NCBI RefSeq assembly: GCF_000768345.1
Contig: NZ_AVPS01000001.1
Span: 248,001 to 312,000 of the forward strand
Source: Lysobacter concretionis Ko07 = DSM 16239
GTDB taxonomy: Bacteria > Pseudomonadota > Gammaproteobacteria > Xanthomonadales > Xanthomonadaceae
Direction: 5' to 3'
Length of the DNA stretch: 64,000 nt
The notes beneath the pieces were generated by a model. The model did no database searches, was not told where the DNA came from, and saw only the letters and a list, made by a program, of their open reading frames with translations. Position numbers and translations under genes: made by a program. Of this stretch, positions 56,114 through 64,000 are shown in pieces (positions within the stretch are counted from its first letter, which is position 1; each line of letters opens with the position of its first letter).

Positions 56114-57463
56114 TCAGTCGGCCTTGCGGCGGAACCGGTACAGCCCGGCGCCGACCAGCAGCGCGATCGCGCCGGCGACCAGGTTTGCCCTGCTCGCGCT
56201 CGCCAGCAGGGCCAGCGACATCAGCGTCGCGACCACCGGAATGAGCGGCCCGCCGGGCAGTCGCAGCGCCTGCGGCCGGTCGCCGTAGCGCTTGCGCAGC
56301 ACCAGCACCGACATCGAGGTGCCGATGTAGGTCGACAGCCGCGCGACCATCGACAGCAGGGCCAGTTGCACGAACGAGCCGGTCAGCGCCAGCGCCAGCG
56401 AGATTGCTCCGAGCACGATGATCGCCACCGCCGGGGTGTGGAAACGGGGGTGGATGGCGGCCAGTGAGCGCGGCCCGTATCCGTCCACCGCCAGCGCATG
56501 CAGGTAGCGCGGGCCGAGCATGATCGTGTTGCTGTTGGTGCCCAGGATCGACACGGTCGCACCGACCGTCAGGATCAGCGCGAGGGTCGGCCCGCCAAAG
56601 CGCGCCGCCGCATCGGCCAGCGGCGTGGTGGACTGCGCCAGCCCCGGCAAGGTGCCCAGCGCGACCCATTGCACTGCGGCGTAGATCGCCGTCACCACGA
56701 CGATCATCGTCACCAGCGCGAACGGAATGTCGCGACGCGGGTTGCGGTATTCGCCCGCCGCGGCGGGCAGGTTCTCGAAGCCGGCGTAGGCGAACAGCAG
56801 CAGCAACGCGGCCTGGCCGAGGTCGCCCAGCGGGATCGCGCCCAGTTCGTCCAGGCGGATCGGCGGCATCGCGCGCGCCGGATCGACGAAGAACGCGCCG
56901 ACCGCGATGAACATCGCCAGCGGCACCAGCTTCGCGATCGCCAGGCCGACGCCGGTGCGTGCGGCCGCGCGCACCCCGACCACGTTGATCCAGGTCAGCG
57001 CGACCAGCGAGCCGACCACGATCGCGATGCGGGTCAAGCCGGTGGCCGCCGCGGGCCAGAAGTGGGTCACCGCCTCGGCCAGCCCGTTGCTCAGTGCCGC
57101 CGCGCTGGCGACCCGGGTCAGCGACAGCATCCAGCCGACCTCGAAGCCGATGAACGGGCCGAACGCTTCGCGCGCATACAGATAGCCGCCGCCGGGCTGG
57201 TCGAAATAACTCGCGGCCTGGGCGTAGCACAGCACCAGCAGGCTGACCGCCACGCCCGCCAGCACGATCGCCCACAGGCTGGCGGGGCCCAGCAGCACGG
57301 CCGCCGCTGCCGGCAACAGGTAGATGCCGCTGCCGACCACGTCGTTGATCGACAGGCCGACCAGTTGCCAGCGACCCACCGCCCGCACCAGCTGGCCGGA
57401 ACCGGCCGGCGAGGGCGGGTGCGCGACGACGTCGACGGGAGGCGGCGAGGTGGGCTGGCTCAA
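56114..57463 (-). CDS. APC-superfamily amino acid permease
   Basis: A 449-residue inner-membrane transporter with about 12 membrane helices. The first helix contains INDVVGSGIYLLPAAAA, the substrate-binding GSGIY loop of APC transporters. AGFENLPAAAGEYRNPRRDI (20 residues, near 215-234) matches helix 6 and the following loop. It likely imports an amino acid or exchanges one. It starts at TTG, with GGAA close by and no ATG nearby; the first 30 residues are Pro-rich. It follows the sugar dehydrogenase gene by 41 bases on the same strand. Confidence 0.92.
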   Translation of the reverse strand: MSQPTSPPPVDVVAHPPSPAGSGQLVRAVGRWQLVGLSINDVVGSGIYLLPAAAAVLLGPASLWAIVLAGVAVSLLVLCYAQAASYFDQPGGGYLYAREAFGPFIGFEVGWMLSLTRVASAAALSNGLAEAVTHFWPAAATGLTRIAIVVGSLVALTWINVVGVRAAARTGVGLAIAKLVPLAMFIAVGAFFVDPARAMPPIRLDELGAIPLGDLGQAALLLLFAYAGFENLPAAAGEYRNPRRDIPFALVTMIVVVTAIYAAVQWVALGTLPGLAQSTTPLADAAARFGGPTLALILTVGATVSILGTNSNTIMLGPRYLHALAVDGYGPRSLAAIHPRFHTPAVAIIVLGAISLALALTGSFVQLALLSMVARLSTYIGTSMSVLVLRKRYGDRPQALRLPGGPLIPVVATLMSLALLASASRANLVAGAIALLVGAGLYRFRRKAD

Positions 57464-57504
57464 GGGCGTTCCGGCGTGATGGAGACTGCCCGGAGGTTAA
57501 CGCG

Positions 57505-58674
57505 TCAGGCGGCCGGCGGTGCGAGACGGAGCAACCGGCCCTTGGGGCCGTCCTCCAGCAGATAGATGTCGCCATCCGGGCCCTGTTCGACCTCGCGGAT
57601 GCGCGCGCCCATGTCGAACCGTTCGGCCTCGTGCGCGCCCTGGTCATCGAACACGACCCGCACCAGCGCATTCGACGACAGGCCGGAGATCAGCGCATCG
57701 CCCTGCCAGGCGGGGAACTTGTCGCCGGAGTAGAAAATCATGTCGCTGGGAGAGATCACCGGCGTCCAGCTGATCGCCGGTGCGCTGAACTGCGGCTGGG
57801 TGTCGTGGTCCGGGATCGGGCGGCCGTCGTAGTGATCGCCGTTGGAGACGATCGGGTAGCCGTAGTTGGCGCCGCGCTCGATCCGGTTCAGTTCATCGCC
57901 GCCCTTCGGGCCCATTTCCACTTCCCACAGCTCGCCCTTGGCGTTGAAGGCGATGCCCAGCGGATTGCGGTGGCCGAGCGACCACACCTGCGCCGCCACG
58001 CCGCCCTGGTCGGCGAACGGGTTGTCGGCCGGCACGCTGCCGTCCGCGTTGAGGCGGACGATCTTGCCCAGGTTGGACTGCATGTCCTGCGCCGGATCGA
58101 ATTTCTGCCGCTCGCCCGAGCTGATCCACAGATGGCCGTCAGGGCCGAACGCGATGCGGTGGCCGAAATGGCCGCGCCCCTGCACCTTGGGCACCTGTCG
58201 CCAGAGCACCTTCAGATCAGCGAGCCGGGCGCCGCCCTGGTTGTCGACGACCAGTTTCGCGCGCGCGACCGCCGCGCCGCGGGTATCGTGATCGCCGGCT
58301 TCGGCATAGCTCAGATAAACCAGTTTGTTGCGTGCGAAATCCGGATGCGCGACCACATCGCCCAGTCCGCCCTGGCCGCCGGCATCGACCTCGGGCACGC
58401 CGCTCACATCGATGGATTTGCCACCCGGTTCGAGCAGCTTGAGCGTGCCGTTCATCTCGGTCACCAGCAGCCGCCCGTCACCCGGCAGGAAGGCCATCGC
58501 CCAGGGCTTGTCGAAGCGCGCGAGCTCGCTCACCACGAACGGCCGGCCATCGGTCACGGCGGCGCCGGCGGTAAGGTCGGCGGCCTGGGAGTCGGCAGGC
58601 GCGCTGCTGCCGTTGCCGGGGCTGCAGGCGGAAAGCAGGGCCACCGCGATGGTGGTCAGCAGGCGAGCATGCAT
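57505..58674 (-). CDS. PQQ-dependent aldose sugar dehydrogenase (YliI/Asd type)
   Basis: A 389-residue periplasmic beta-propeller oxidoreductase. The signal peptide ends in a lipobox-like SAC at residues 15-17, so it may be a lipoprotein. Propeller motifs include KPWAMAFLPGDGRLLVTE, GGLGDVVAHPDF, HFGHRIAFGPDGHLWIS and SLGHRNPLGIAF. The histidine and arginine in these stretches match PQQ and sugar contacts of soluble aldose dehydrogenases. It would oxidise aldoses to lactones in the periplasm. No PQQ synthesis genes are in the window. It is coupled to the stress-type gene 8 bases upstream. Confidence 0.93.
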   Translation of the reverse strand: MHARLLTTIAVALLSACSPGNGSSAPADSQAADLTAGAAVTDGRPFVVSELARFDKPWAMAFLPGDGRLLVTEMNGTLKLLEPGGKSIDVSGVPEVDAGGQGGLGDVVAHPDFARNKLVYLSYAEAGDHDTRGAAVARAKLVVDNQGGARLADLKVLWRQVPKVQGRGHFGHRIAFGPDGHLWISSGERQKFDPAQDMQSNLGKIVRLNADGSVPADNPFADQGGVAAQVWSLGHRNPLGIAFNAKGELWEVEMGPKGGDELNRIERGANYGYPIVSNGDHYDGRPIPDHDTQPQFSAPAISWTPVISPSDMIFYSGDKFPAWQGDALISGLSSNALVRVVFDDQGAHEAERFDMGARIREVEQGPDGDIYLLEDGPKGRLLRLAPPAA

Positions 58675-58682
58675 GGGAATCC

Positions 58683-59177
58683 TCAGATGACGGTGGCGGC
58701 CTCGAACGGTAACGCCTTCGCGCCGGCACTGACAATGTAAGGCTCGGCGGAGGTCAGCAGTTCCTTCGGCGCGTCGATCACGACCAGGATGTTGCCGGCC
58801 TCGATTTCATCGTGGAACTTGCGTCGCACCGGGTCGGGCATCGTGGAGCCGACCAGCGCCGAGCTCAGGCTGCCGATCGCCGCGCCGGCGAGCGTTGCCG
58901 CAGCGACGCCGATCATCGTCATGCCCAGCGGCGGGATGGCGACCAGCACCAGCCCGGCCAGCAGGCCGGCGCCCGCGCCGTAGCCGGCACCGCGCCCGGC
59001 GGCGGGCAGCAGGTCGGTGTCGGCTTCCTTGCGATCGTCGGGGATCGATTCGATCTCGATGTCCGAACGCGCCACCAGCAATACGTTCCGGTCAGGAATG
59101 CCGGCGCCGATCGCGGCGTTCATCGCCGCCACGGCGGTAGGCAGGTCGGGTGTGCTGAATACATGTCGCAGCTTCAT
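58683..59177 (-). CDS. Glycine-rich membrane protein of unknown function
   Basis: A 164-residue protein. An N-terminal alpha/beta segment (MKLRHVFSTPDLPTAVAAM) leads to a hydrophobic Gly/Ala-rich region (about residues 63-110) with glycine zippers (GAGYGAGAGLLAG and later) that fits two membrane helices. The C-terminal 50 residues look like the partner of the first domain (ILVVIDAPKEL). General stress proteins of the DUF1269/1257 kind have this layout, but I cannot assign it. AAGGGAG is well placed before the ATG. It lies directly upstream of the sugar dehydrogenase gene. Confidence 0.85.
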   Translation of the reverse strand: MKLRHVFSTPDLPTAVAAMNAAIGAGIPDRNVLLVARSDIEIESIPDDRKEADTDLLPAAGRGAGYGAGAGLLAGLVLVAIPPLGMTMIGVAAATLAGAAIGSLSSALVGSTMPDPVRRKFHDEIEAGNILVVIDAPKELLTSAEPYIVSAGAKALPFEAATVI

Positions 59178-59357
59178 GGCTCACTCCCTTGGCAGGCGAT
59201 GTGCATTGGAGGACAAGTGCGGTTGCGTGGCCTGCAAGCGTGGGTGGGATGCGGCCGCAAGCTTTGCGCCGGTGGGGTTACTCATGCGTGATGAGGCATA
59301 CGCTGTCGCCGGGCCGATCTTCCGGCCTCCACCTGCACCCGGACCCCGGAGCCTTCC

Positions 59358-59540
59358 ATGCTGCCCAGCATCCCCATCCACTGTCCGTGCTGCGGTGAGC
59401 CGATCGACCTGCTGGTCGATGACTCGATCGAGCAGCAGGACTACACCGAGGACTGCCCGGTGTGCTGCCGTCCCATCCGGGTGAGCGTCGTCATCATCGA
59501 TGGCAGGCCGCAGGTGAGCGCGTCAGCCGAAAATGGTTGA
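59358..59540 (+). CDS. CPXCG-motif cysteine-rich small protein
   Basis: A 60-residue protein with CPCCGE at residues 9-14 and CPVCC at 33-37: four zinc-ligand cysteines in two knuckles, typical of the CPXCG family (Cys_rich_CPXG). The role is unknown; such proteins bind zinc and sit beside housekeeping genes. The start at 59358 and short length match the family. It is followed by the HAD gene 48 bases later. Confidence 0.9.
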   Translation: MLPSIPIHCPCCGEPIDLLVDDSIEQQDYTEDCPVCCRPIRVSVVIIDGRPQVSASAENG

Positions 59541-59588
59541 TGGCGGTTCCATGACCGTCTGTGCAGCCCGTGCAGGCATACTGCGGCG

Positions 59589-60320
59589 ATGAAAAAAATC
59601 CGCATGATCGGCTTCGACGCCGATGACACCCTGTGGCGCAGCCAGGACTATTTCGACGCGGCCCAGAAGGAGTTCGAACGCATTCTCGGGGCCTGGGTCG
59701 ATCTGGACGAAACCGCCCTGCAGGAGCGCCTGTACCAGGTCGAATCCGGCAACATCGGCATCTTCGGCTACGGCGTGAAAGGCATGGTGCTGTCGATGCT
59801 GGAGGCCGCGGTCGAGCTGACCGATGCGCGCATCAGCGCGGCCGACCTGCACCGCATCGTCGGCCTGGGCAAGGAACTGCTGCGGCATCCGGTGGAACTG
59901 CTGCCGGGCATCCGCGAGGCGGTGGAAGCGGTTGCACGCGATCACGCGATCGTGATGATCACCAAGGGCGACCTGTTCCACCAGGAGGCCAAGGTGCGCC
60001 AATGCGGCATGGCCGGGCTGTTCCGGCGGATCGAGATCGTCAGCGAGAAGGACACCGCCACCTACGCGCGGCTGCTGGCCGAGTTCGACCTGCAACCGGA
60101 GAGCTTCGTGATGATCGGCAACTCCGTGCGCTCCGATATCGTCCCGGTGCTGGAGCTCGGTGGCTGGGGCATCCACGTGCCCTACCACACCACCTGGGCG
60201 CACGAGTCCGCCGCGCGGGTCGATGCGGCGGATGCGTCGCGCTTCCGCCAGGTCGATTCCGCCGCGGCCCTGCCGACCGCCGTGGCCGAACTGGTAGCGG
60301 TCGCCGAAGCCGTTGCGTGA
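59589..60320 (+). CDS. HAD-superfamily hydrolase
   Basis: A 243-residue cytoplasmic phosphatase. Motif I is GFDADDTLW (nucleophile and acid aspartates near residues 9-11), motif II is the threonine in VMITKGD, the lysine is in EIVSEKD, and motif IV is MIGNSVRSDIVPVLELGG. The cap domain is helical (about 20-90). It resembles YjjG/PGP-like enzymes that act on nucleotide or sugar monophosphates; substrate is not determinable by eye. A stem-loop directly overlaps the stop codon. Confidence 0.93.
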   Translation: MKKIRMIGFDADDTLWRSQDYFDAAQKEFERILGAWVDLDETALQERLYQVESGNIGIFGYGVKGMVLSMLEAAVELTDARISAADLHRIVGLGKELLRHPVELLPGIREAVEAVARDHAIVMITKGDLFHQEAKVRQCGMAGLFRRIEIVSEKDTATYARLLAEFDLQPESFVMIGNSVRSDIVPVLELGGWGIHVPYHTTWAHESAARVDAADASRFRQVDSAAALPTAVAELVAVAEAVA

Positions 60321-60345
60321 CGCCACCGGCGCGCCATGGTGGCGT
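60320..60345 (+). terminator. Hairpin after the HAD gene
   Basis: An 8-base-pair stem (ACGCCACC / GGTGGCGT) with a 10-base loop begins at the last base of the stop codon. CTGTGG follows, so there is no T-run. Confidence 0.4.
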
Positions 60346-60474
60346 CTGTGGCCATCCACAACGCCCGCTTAGCGTGAGTGGCCCGTGAAAGAAATGTTGG
60401 AGGTTTGTTCAGCCGGCTGCGGGCATGGTCGTTTACAGAGCTGGCGTCGCCGGCGAACCAAAGGAGTAGTCCCC

Positions 60475-60912
60475 ATGTCGATCGTGTCCCGTTGGCTGGC
60501 TCCCCTCATCCTTGCCGCCGGTTTCGGCGTGATCGCGCTGGCGCCGGCACCCGCTCAGGCCCAGAGCAGCAATGACCTGATCCGCGTGCTGGTCGATGTC
60601 GCCGACGTGATCTACCACAGCGGCCAGCCGTATTACCGCAACGGCAATTACGGCTACAACGACCGGCTGATCGTGGTGCGCGACCCGCGCGGCCAGCCCC
60701 GTTACTACCGCAACGTGCCGCGCAGTCATTACGTCAATGTCTATCGTCCCGCGCCGCCTATCTACCGCGGCAACGCCTATAGGCATGGCCATGACGTGAA
60801 GTGCAACAAGCACGGCAAGTGCAAGTCGAAGGTGAGCTATTACGATCCGCGCCATGACCGTGACCGCAACCACTGGCGTGACCGCGACCATCGCTACGGC
60901 GGCCGTCGCTGA
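60475..60912 (+). CDS. Exported basic Tyr/Arg/His-rich protein
   Basis: A 145-residue protein with a clear signal peptide (SIVSRWLAPLILAAGF, cleavage likely after AQA near residue 30). The mature part is rich in Tyr, Arg and His, with repeated PRYYRN-like elements and a short CNKHGKC pair that could form a disulfide or bind metal. The tail is DRDRNHWRDRDHRYGGRR. I do not recognise it. AAGGAG sits eight bases before the ATG. A strong terminator follows, so it is a single-gene unit. Confidence 0.85.
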   Translation: MSIVSRWLAPLILAAGFGVIALAPAPAQAQSSNDLIRVLVDVADVIYHSGQPYYRNGNYGYNDRLIVVRDPRGQPRYYRNVPRSHYVNVYRPAPPIYRGNAYRHGHDVKCNKHGKCKSKVSYYDPRHDRDRNHWRDRDHRYGGRR

Positions 60913-60960
60913 ACTTTCCACCGCTGATTCCCCGGCATCGCGATGCGATGCAGGAAACCA

Positions 60961-60995
60961 ACGACGGCATCGCACCTGCGGTGCCGTCGTCATTT
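60961..60995 (+). terminator. Terminator after the exported basic protein gene
   Basis: ACGACGGCA pairs perfectly with TGCCGTCGT and the inner TCGCA/TGCGG part extends the stem. It is followed by CATTTG. Located 48 bases after the stop. Confidence 0.58.
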
Positions 60996-61090
60996 GCGCG
61001 CTGCGTCATGGCGCATGCCAGGCGATCGGGTAGCCTCCAGATCGCCACCTCGCCCGCCCTTGCGTGCTCCATCCACCAGCGAGATCCGCC

Positions 61091-61543
61091 ATGAACCTGT
61101 CGTCGCGCCATGCCTCCCCGCTGTTTGCCATCGTGGCCGCCGCCGCGCTGATGGTCGTCGCCATGCCGGCCAGCGCCGCCGGATCGGTCGACTGCAAACT
61201 CACCTTCAACCTCTCAGGCTGGTCGGTGTTCTACAAGACCGGGTCGGGCAGCGGCACGGTGCGTTGCGACAACGGCCAGAGCATGGCGGTCAGGATCCGC
61301 ACAAAGGGCGGCGGACTGACGTTCGGCAAGACCCGTATCGATAACGGCCGCGGCGAGTTTTCCGGCGTGCGCCGGATCGAGGACGTGCTGGGCACCTACG
61401 TCACCGCCGAGGCCCATGCCGGTGCCGGAAAATCGGCCAAGGCCCAGGCGATGGTCAAGGGCGACGTGGCCCTGGCGCTGGCGGGCAAGGGCGAGGGCTG
61501 GGACATCGGGGTCGCGTTCGGCAAATTCGTGATTTCGCGTTGA
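61091..61543 (+). CDS. Exported glycine-rich protein of unknown function
   Basis: A 150-residue protein with a signal peptide (FAIVAAAALMVVAMPASAAG). The mature protein has two cysteines (VDCKLTF, VRCDNG) likely joined by a disulfide and alternating hydrophobic and glycine residues (KGGGLTFGKTRI, GDVALALAGKGEGWDIGVAFG) that suggest a beta-sheet fold. It has distant visual similarity to SYLF/YSC84-like proteins, but I cannot assign it. It is the second of three unrecognised exported proteins in a row. Weak inverted repeat at 61567-61589 follows. Confidence 0.83.
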   Translation: MNLSSRHASPLFAIVAAAALMVVAMPASAAGSVDCKLTFNLSGWSVFYKTGSGSGTVRCDNGQSMAVRIRTKGGGLTFGKTRIDNGRGEFSGVRRIEDVLGTYVTAEAHAGAGKSAKAQAMVKGDVALALAGKGEGWDIGVAFGKFVISR

Positions 61544-61674
61544 CGGCTCTGTCAGACTGAACCAGAGCTTGGGTCCAAAGTGTCCAAGCCCATGATTTCA
61601 GAGCGTATTCACCCGTCGCCCACGAGCATCAGCAGTCGGTCGACAAGGTTCGGCACATATCCATCGGGAAGCTC

Positions 61675-62331
61675 ATGATGATCAAACTCAAATCGCGGAT
61701 GTTCGCGCTGGCGGCGGCAGTGTCGGCATTGGCCGGGACCGGACACGCGGTGGCGCAGGACTTCACCTTTGGCTGGAACCCGCGTACCGGCGATGTCTGG
61801 GTGGACAACTGGCTCGGCGATGTCAACCGTTACGGCAGTCGCTACCGGCAGCCGTTCGTCGACGAGATGGTGCGTTACTACGGTGCGCCGCGCGACCTGG
61901 TGAGCAGCTTGCTGATCGAACGCCACTGGGCGCCGGGGGACGTGTATTACGCCTGCGCGATCGCCCAGATCATCGGTCGCCCGTGCCGCTATGTCGTGGA
62001 TGAGTGGGAGCGCGACCATGGCCAGGGCTGGGGCAGCGTCGCCAAGCGGCTGGGGATCAAGCCGGGCTCGGACGAGTTCCACCGCCTGAAGCGCGGGTTC
62101 GTGCCGACCTACGATCGCTGGGGACGGCCGATCCGGATCGACGAGGACCTGTATCCGCATTACCCGGCGCGGGCGAAGGCGATCAAGGCCCAGGGCAACG
62201 GCAATGCCCACCCCAATCCCGGCAACCGCGGAAAAGCGGTGGGCAACAACAACGGCCACGGCAACAAGGGCAAGTCCCAGGGCAATCAGGGCAAGAACAA
62301 GGGCAAAGGTCAGGGCAAGGGCAAGGACTGA
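61675..62331 (+). CDS. Exported protein with a Gly/Asn/Lys-rich tail
   Basis: A 218-residue protein. The signal peptide ends near residue 28 (GHAVAQ). The globular part (about 30-165) is Trp/Tyr-rich and has two cysteines (YYACAIA, GRPCRYV). The last 45 residues are low complexity with repeated GNxGKxxG units (GNRGKAVGNNNGHGNKGK), so very basic and flexible. I do not recognise it. The ATG at 61675 and the one at 61678 are both possible. It precedes dusA with a 114-base gap. Confidence 0.82.
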   Translation: MMIKLKSRMFALAAAVSALAGTGHAVAQDFTFGWNPRTGDVWVDNWLGDVNRYGSRYRQPFVDEMVRYYGAPRDLVSSLLIERHWAPGDVYYACAIAQIIGRPCRYVVDEWERDHGQGWGSVAKRLGIKPGSDEFHRLKRGFVPTYDRWGRPIRIDEDLYPHYPARAKAIKAQGNGNAHPNPGNRGKAVGNNNGHGNKGKSQGNQGKNKGKGQGKGKD

Positions 62332-62445
62332 CGTGCCGCGACCGGGCTCTGGCGCGCACGCATGGTTGAAGCGGCCCGGATGCCATTCGTGGGCATCAAC
62401 CCTCGCATCGGAAGTGCCCGGGCCAGCTACGTACAATGGCGGCCG

Positions 62446-63486
62446 ATGATCGACACCCCCGCCATTGCACCCGCGCAGCTGCGCCTGTCCGTCGCCCCGA
62501 TGATGGACTGGACCGACTCCCATTGCCGGGTCTTCCACCGGCTGCTGGCGCCGCATGCGCGCCTGTATTCGGAGATGGTGCACGCCAATGCAGTGATCCA
62601 CGGCGACCGTGCGCGTCTGCTGGCGCTGGATCCGGTCGAGCATCCGGTCGCGTTGCAGCTGGGCGGCAGCGAGCCGGCGTTGCTGGCGCAGGCGGCGCGG
62701 ATCGGGGCGGAGGCGGGCTTCGACGAAATCAACCTCAATTGCGGCTGTCCGTCCGACCGGGTGCAGGCCGGCCGGTTCGGGGCCTGCCTGATGCGCGAGC
62801 CGGCGCTGGTGGCCGCCTCGGTCGCGGCGATGGTGGAAGCCTGCGCGGCCGCGGACCGGAATGTGCCGGTCACGGTCAAGTGCCGGCTCGGGGTCGATGA
62901 CGACCACGACTACGACCGCTTCCGCGCCTTCATCGACGAAGTGGCCGAGGCCGGCTGCCGGATGTTCGTGGTGCACGCGCGCAATGCCTGGCTGAAGGGC
63001 CTGTCGCCGAAGGAAAACCGCGAGGTGCCGCCGTTGCGCTACGACTGGGCATACCGGCTCAAGCGCGAGCGACCGGACCTGCAGGTGATCGTCAACGGCG
63101 GCATCGCCGATGCGGACGAGGCGACCGCACACTTGGCGCATGTCGATGGCGCGATGCTCGGCCGGGCCGCGTATCACGACCCCTATCTTTTGCATCGACT
63201 CGATGTGGCGTGGTTTGGCGGTGAACTGCGCTCGCGGGCGGACCTGTTGCGCGCGTTGCAGCCGTATGTCGAGGCGCAGCTGGCGCGCGGTGTGTTCCTC
63301 AAGCACATCGTCCGGCACCTGCTCGGCCTGTTCGCCAACGAGCGCGGCGGCCGCGCGTTCCGCCAGATCCTCAGCGAGGGCGCGCACAGGCCCGGTGCGG
63401 ACTGGTCGTTGGTCGAGCGCGCGCTGGCGGTCACCGGATCCTTCCAGTCGGATCCCCTCCTTCCCGCGCGGGCTGCCACCGCATGA
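62446..63486 (+). CDS. dusA: tRNA-dihydrouridine synthase DusA
   Basis: A 346-residue FMN enzyme that reduces uridines 20/20a in the tRNA D-loop. I start it at the ATG at 62446, which gives the family N-terminus (LSVAPMMDWTDSHCR). The active-site cysteine is C99 in NLNCGCPSDRV. HARNAWLKGLSPKENREVPP is a DusA-specific stretch, and VNGGIADAD with MLGRAAYHDPYL contacts FMN. The upstream in-frame opening to 62362 lacks family support. It overlaps the next gene by four bases. Confidence 0.95.
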   Translation: MIDTPAIAPAQLRLSVAPMMDWTDSHCRVFHRLLAPHARLYSEMVHANAVIHGDRARLLALDPVEHPVALQLGGSEPALLAQAARIGAEAGFDEINLNCGCPSDRVQAGRFGACLMREPALVAASVAAMVEACAAADRNVPVTVKCRLGVDDDHDYDRFRAFIDEVAEAGCRMFVVHARNAWLKGLSPKENREVPPLRYDWAYRLKRERPDLQVIVNGGIADADEATAHLAHVDGAMLGRAAYHDPYLLHRLDVAWFGGELRSRADLLRALQPYVEAQLARGVFLKHIVRHLLGLFANERGGRAFRQILSEGAHRPGADWSLVERALAVTGSFQSDPLLPARAATA

Positions 63487-64000
63487 TCACCCGTGACGTC
63501 AACGAGTTCCTCCAGCTCGCCCGCAACACCGCGCCGGACTTCGGCCCCGCCACGGCGCGTGCTGCGTTCATGGTCGCTCCCGACGGCTTCCAGCTCGCCG
63601 AGCAGTCCGCCGCCGACAACCGCTACATGGCCGAGGCGAGCGCATTCGACGCGGCGCGCGCCTCCGCCCAGCACCGCGAACTGCAACGCGCGCTGTCGCA
63701 GGTGATCCCGACGATCTGCTTCGCGGGCGATCCGGAAACCCCGGACGCGCTGTTTCCCAACAACGTGTTCGCCACTGCGCGGGTGGAGGGCGTGCCGCGC
63801 TACGTGGTCGGCCGGATGCGCCATCCGGTGCGGCAACGCGAGGCTACGCGTGCGGATATCCGCCGCTTCTTCGCCGACACGCTGGGGTACGCCGCGGTCG
63901 ACCTGTCGACCCAGCCGCATCCCTGCGAACTGACCGGCGCGCTGGCCATCGACCGCGCGCGGGGCGTGGGCTTCGCCGGGCTGTCCGAACGTTGCGACGA
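63483..64000 (+). CDS. Amidinotransferase/arginine deiminase-family enzyme, N-terminal part
   Basis: The first ~172 residues are present; the gene runs off the right edge. The start ATG overlaps the dusA stop (ATGA). The guanidino-group-modifying enzyme fold is indicated by AAFMVAPDGFQL near residue 27, the substrate-loop motif LFPNNVFATA (about 91-100), GRMRHPVRQREATR, and the helix ELTGALAIDRARGVGF with a conserved acidic or serine region following. Family members hydrolyse arginine, methylarginine or similar compounds. The catalytic cysteine is expected in the missing part. Substrate unknown. Confidence 0.82.
   Translation, partial: MITRDVNEFLQLARNTAPDFGPATARAAFMVAPDGFQLAEQSAADNRYMAEASAFDAARASAQHRELQRALSQVIPTICFAGDPETPDALFPNNVFATARVEGVPRYVVGRMRHPVRQREATRADIRRFFADTLGYAAVDLSTQPHPCELTGALAIDRARGVGFAGLSERCD

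Overview
This window is GC-rich, almost fully coding DNA from a gammaproteobacterium of the Xanthomonadales, most like Lysobacter, Luteimonas or a close relative. That placement is an inference from gene order (adenosine kinase-type kinase, mreBCD-mrdA-rodA-mltB-rlpA-dac-ybeD-lipB-lipA), from a two-gene B12-dependent ribonucleotide reductase, and from the hairpin-rich intergenic repeats. No tRNA, rRNA, CRISPR array, prophage or intact insertion sequence was seen.

Layout. 1-3.5 kb: end of an M1 metallopeptidase, a compound inverted repeat, a lipoprotein and a PfkB-type kinase. 3.8-15.8 kb: the cell-shape and wall cluster (MreBCD, PBP2, RodA, MltB, RlpA, a PBP5-type carboxypeptidase) followed by lipoate synthesis (YbeD, LipB, LipA). 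16.1-18.4 kb: Prc-type protease with a clear terminator, then an 0.8 kb gene-free stretch of palindromes. 19.2-24.8 kb, leftward: a four-gene MacAB-like ABC exporter preceded by a winged-helix regulator and a membrane protein with a strong candidate promoter. 25-31.4 kb, leftward: M17 aminopeptidase, HAD phosphatase, AI-2E-type permease, a YqjK/YqjE/YqjD-like trio and a DegP/Q-like protease.

31.9-37.0 kb: class II ribonucleotide reductase. NrdJa is interrupted by a 377-residue LAGLIDADG intein placed directly before the predicted catalytic thiyl-radical cysteine. A lysine/alanine-rich histone H1-like gene separates it from nrdJb, which carries the cysteine-rich tail that NrdJa lacks. 37.1-45.0 kb, leftward: a heavy-metal RND efflux operon with its own two-component system and a small DUF3240 (PII-like) protein translationally coupled on both sides. 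A decayed cytochrome oxidase-like fragment lies beside it.

45.6-54.4 kb: one giant gene for an NdvB/ChvB-type cyclic beta-1,2-glucan synthase. 54.6-64 kb: AmiD-like amidase lipoprotein, EF-hand protein, APC permease, PQQ-type sugar dehydrogenase, small envelope and cysteine-rich proteins, HAD phosphatase, three unrecognised exported proteins, DusA, and the start of an amidinotransferase-family enzyme that runs off the window.

Most of the window is housekeeping. The parts that deserve a second look are the intein at the reductase active site, the PII-like gene inside the metal pump operon, the EF-hand-like insert in RlpA, the variable-looking tandem repeats (13 bp and 15 bp), and the structured intergenic elements.
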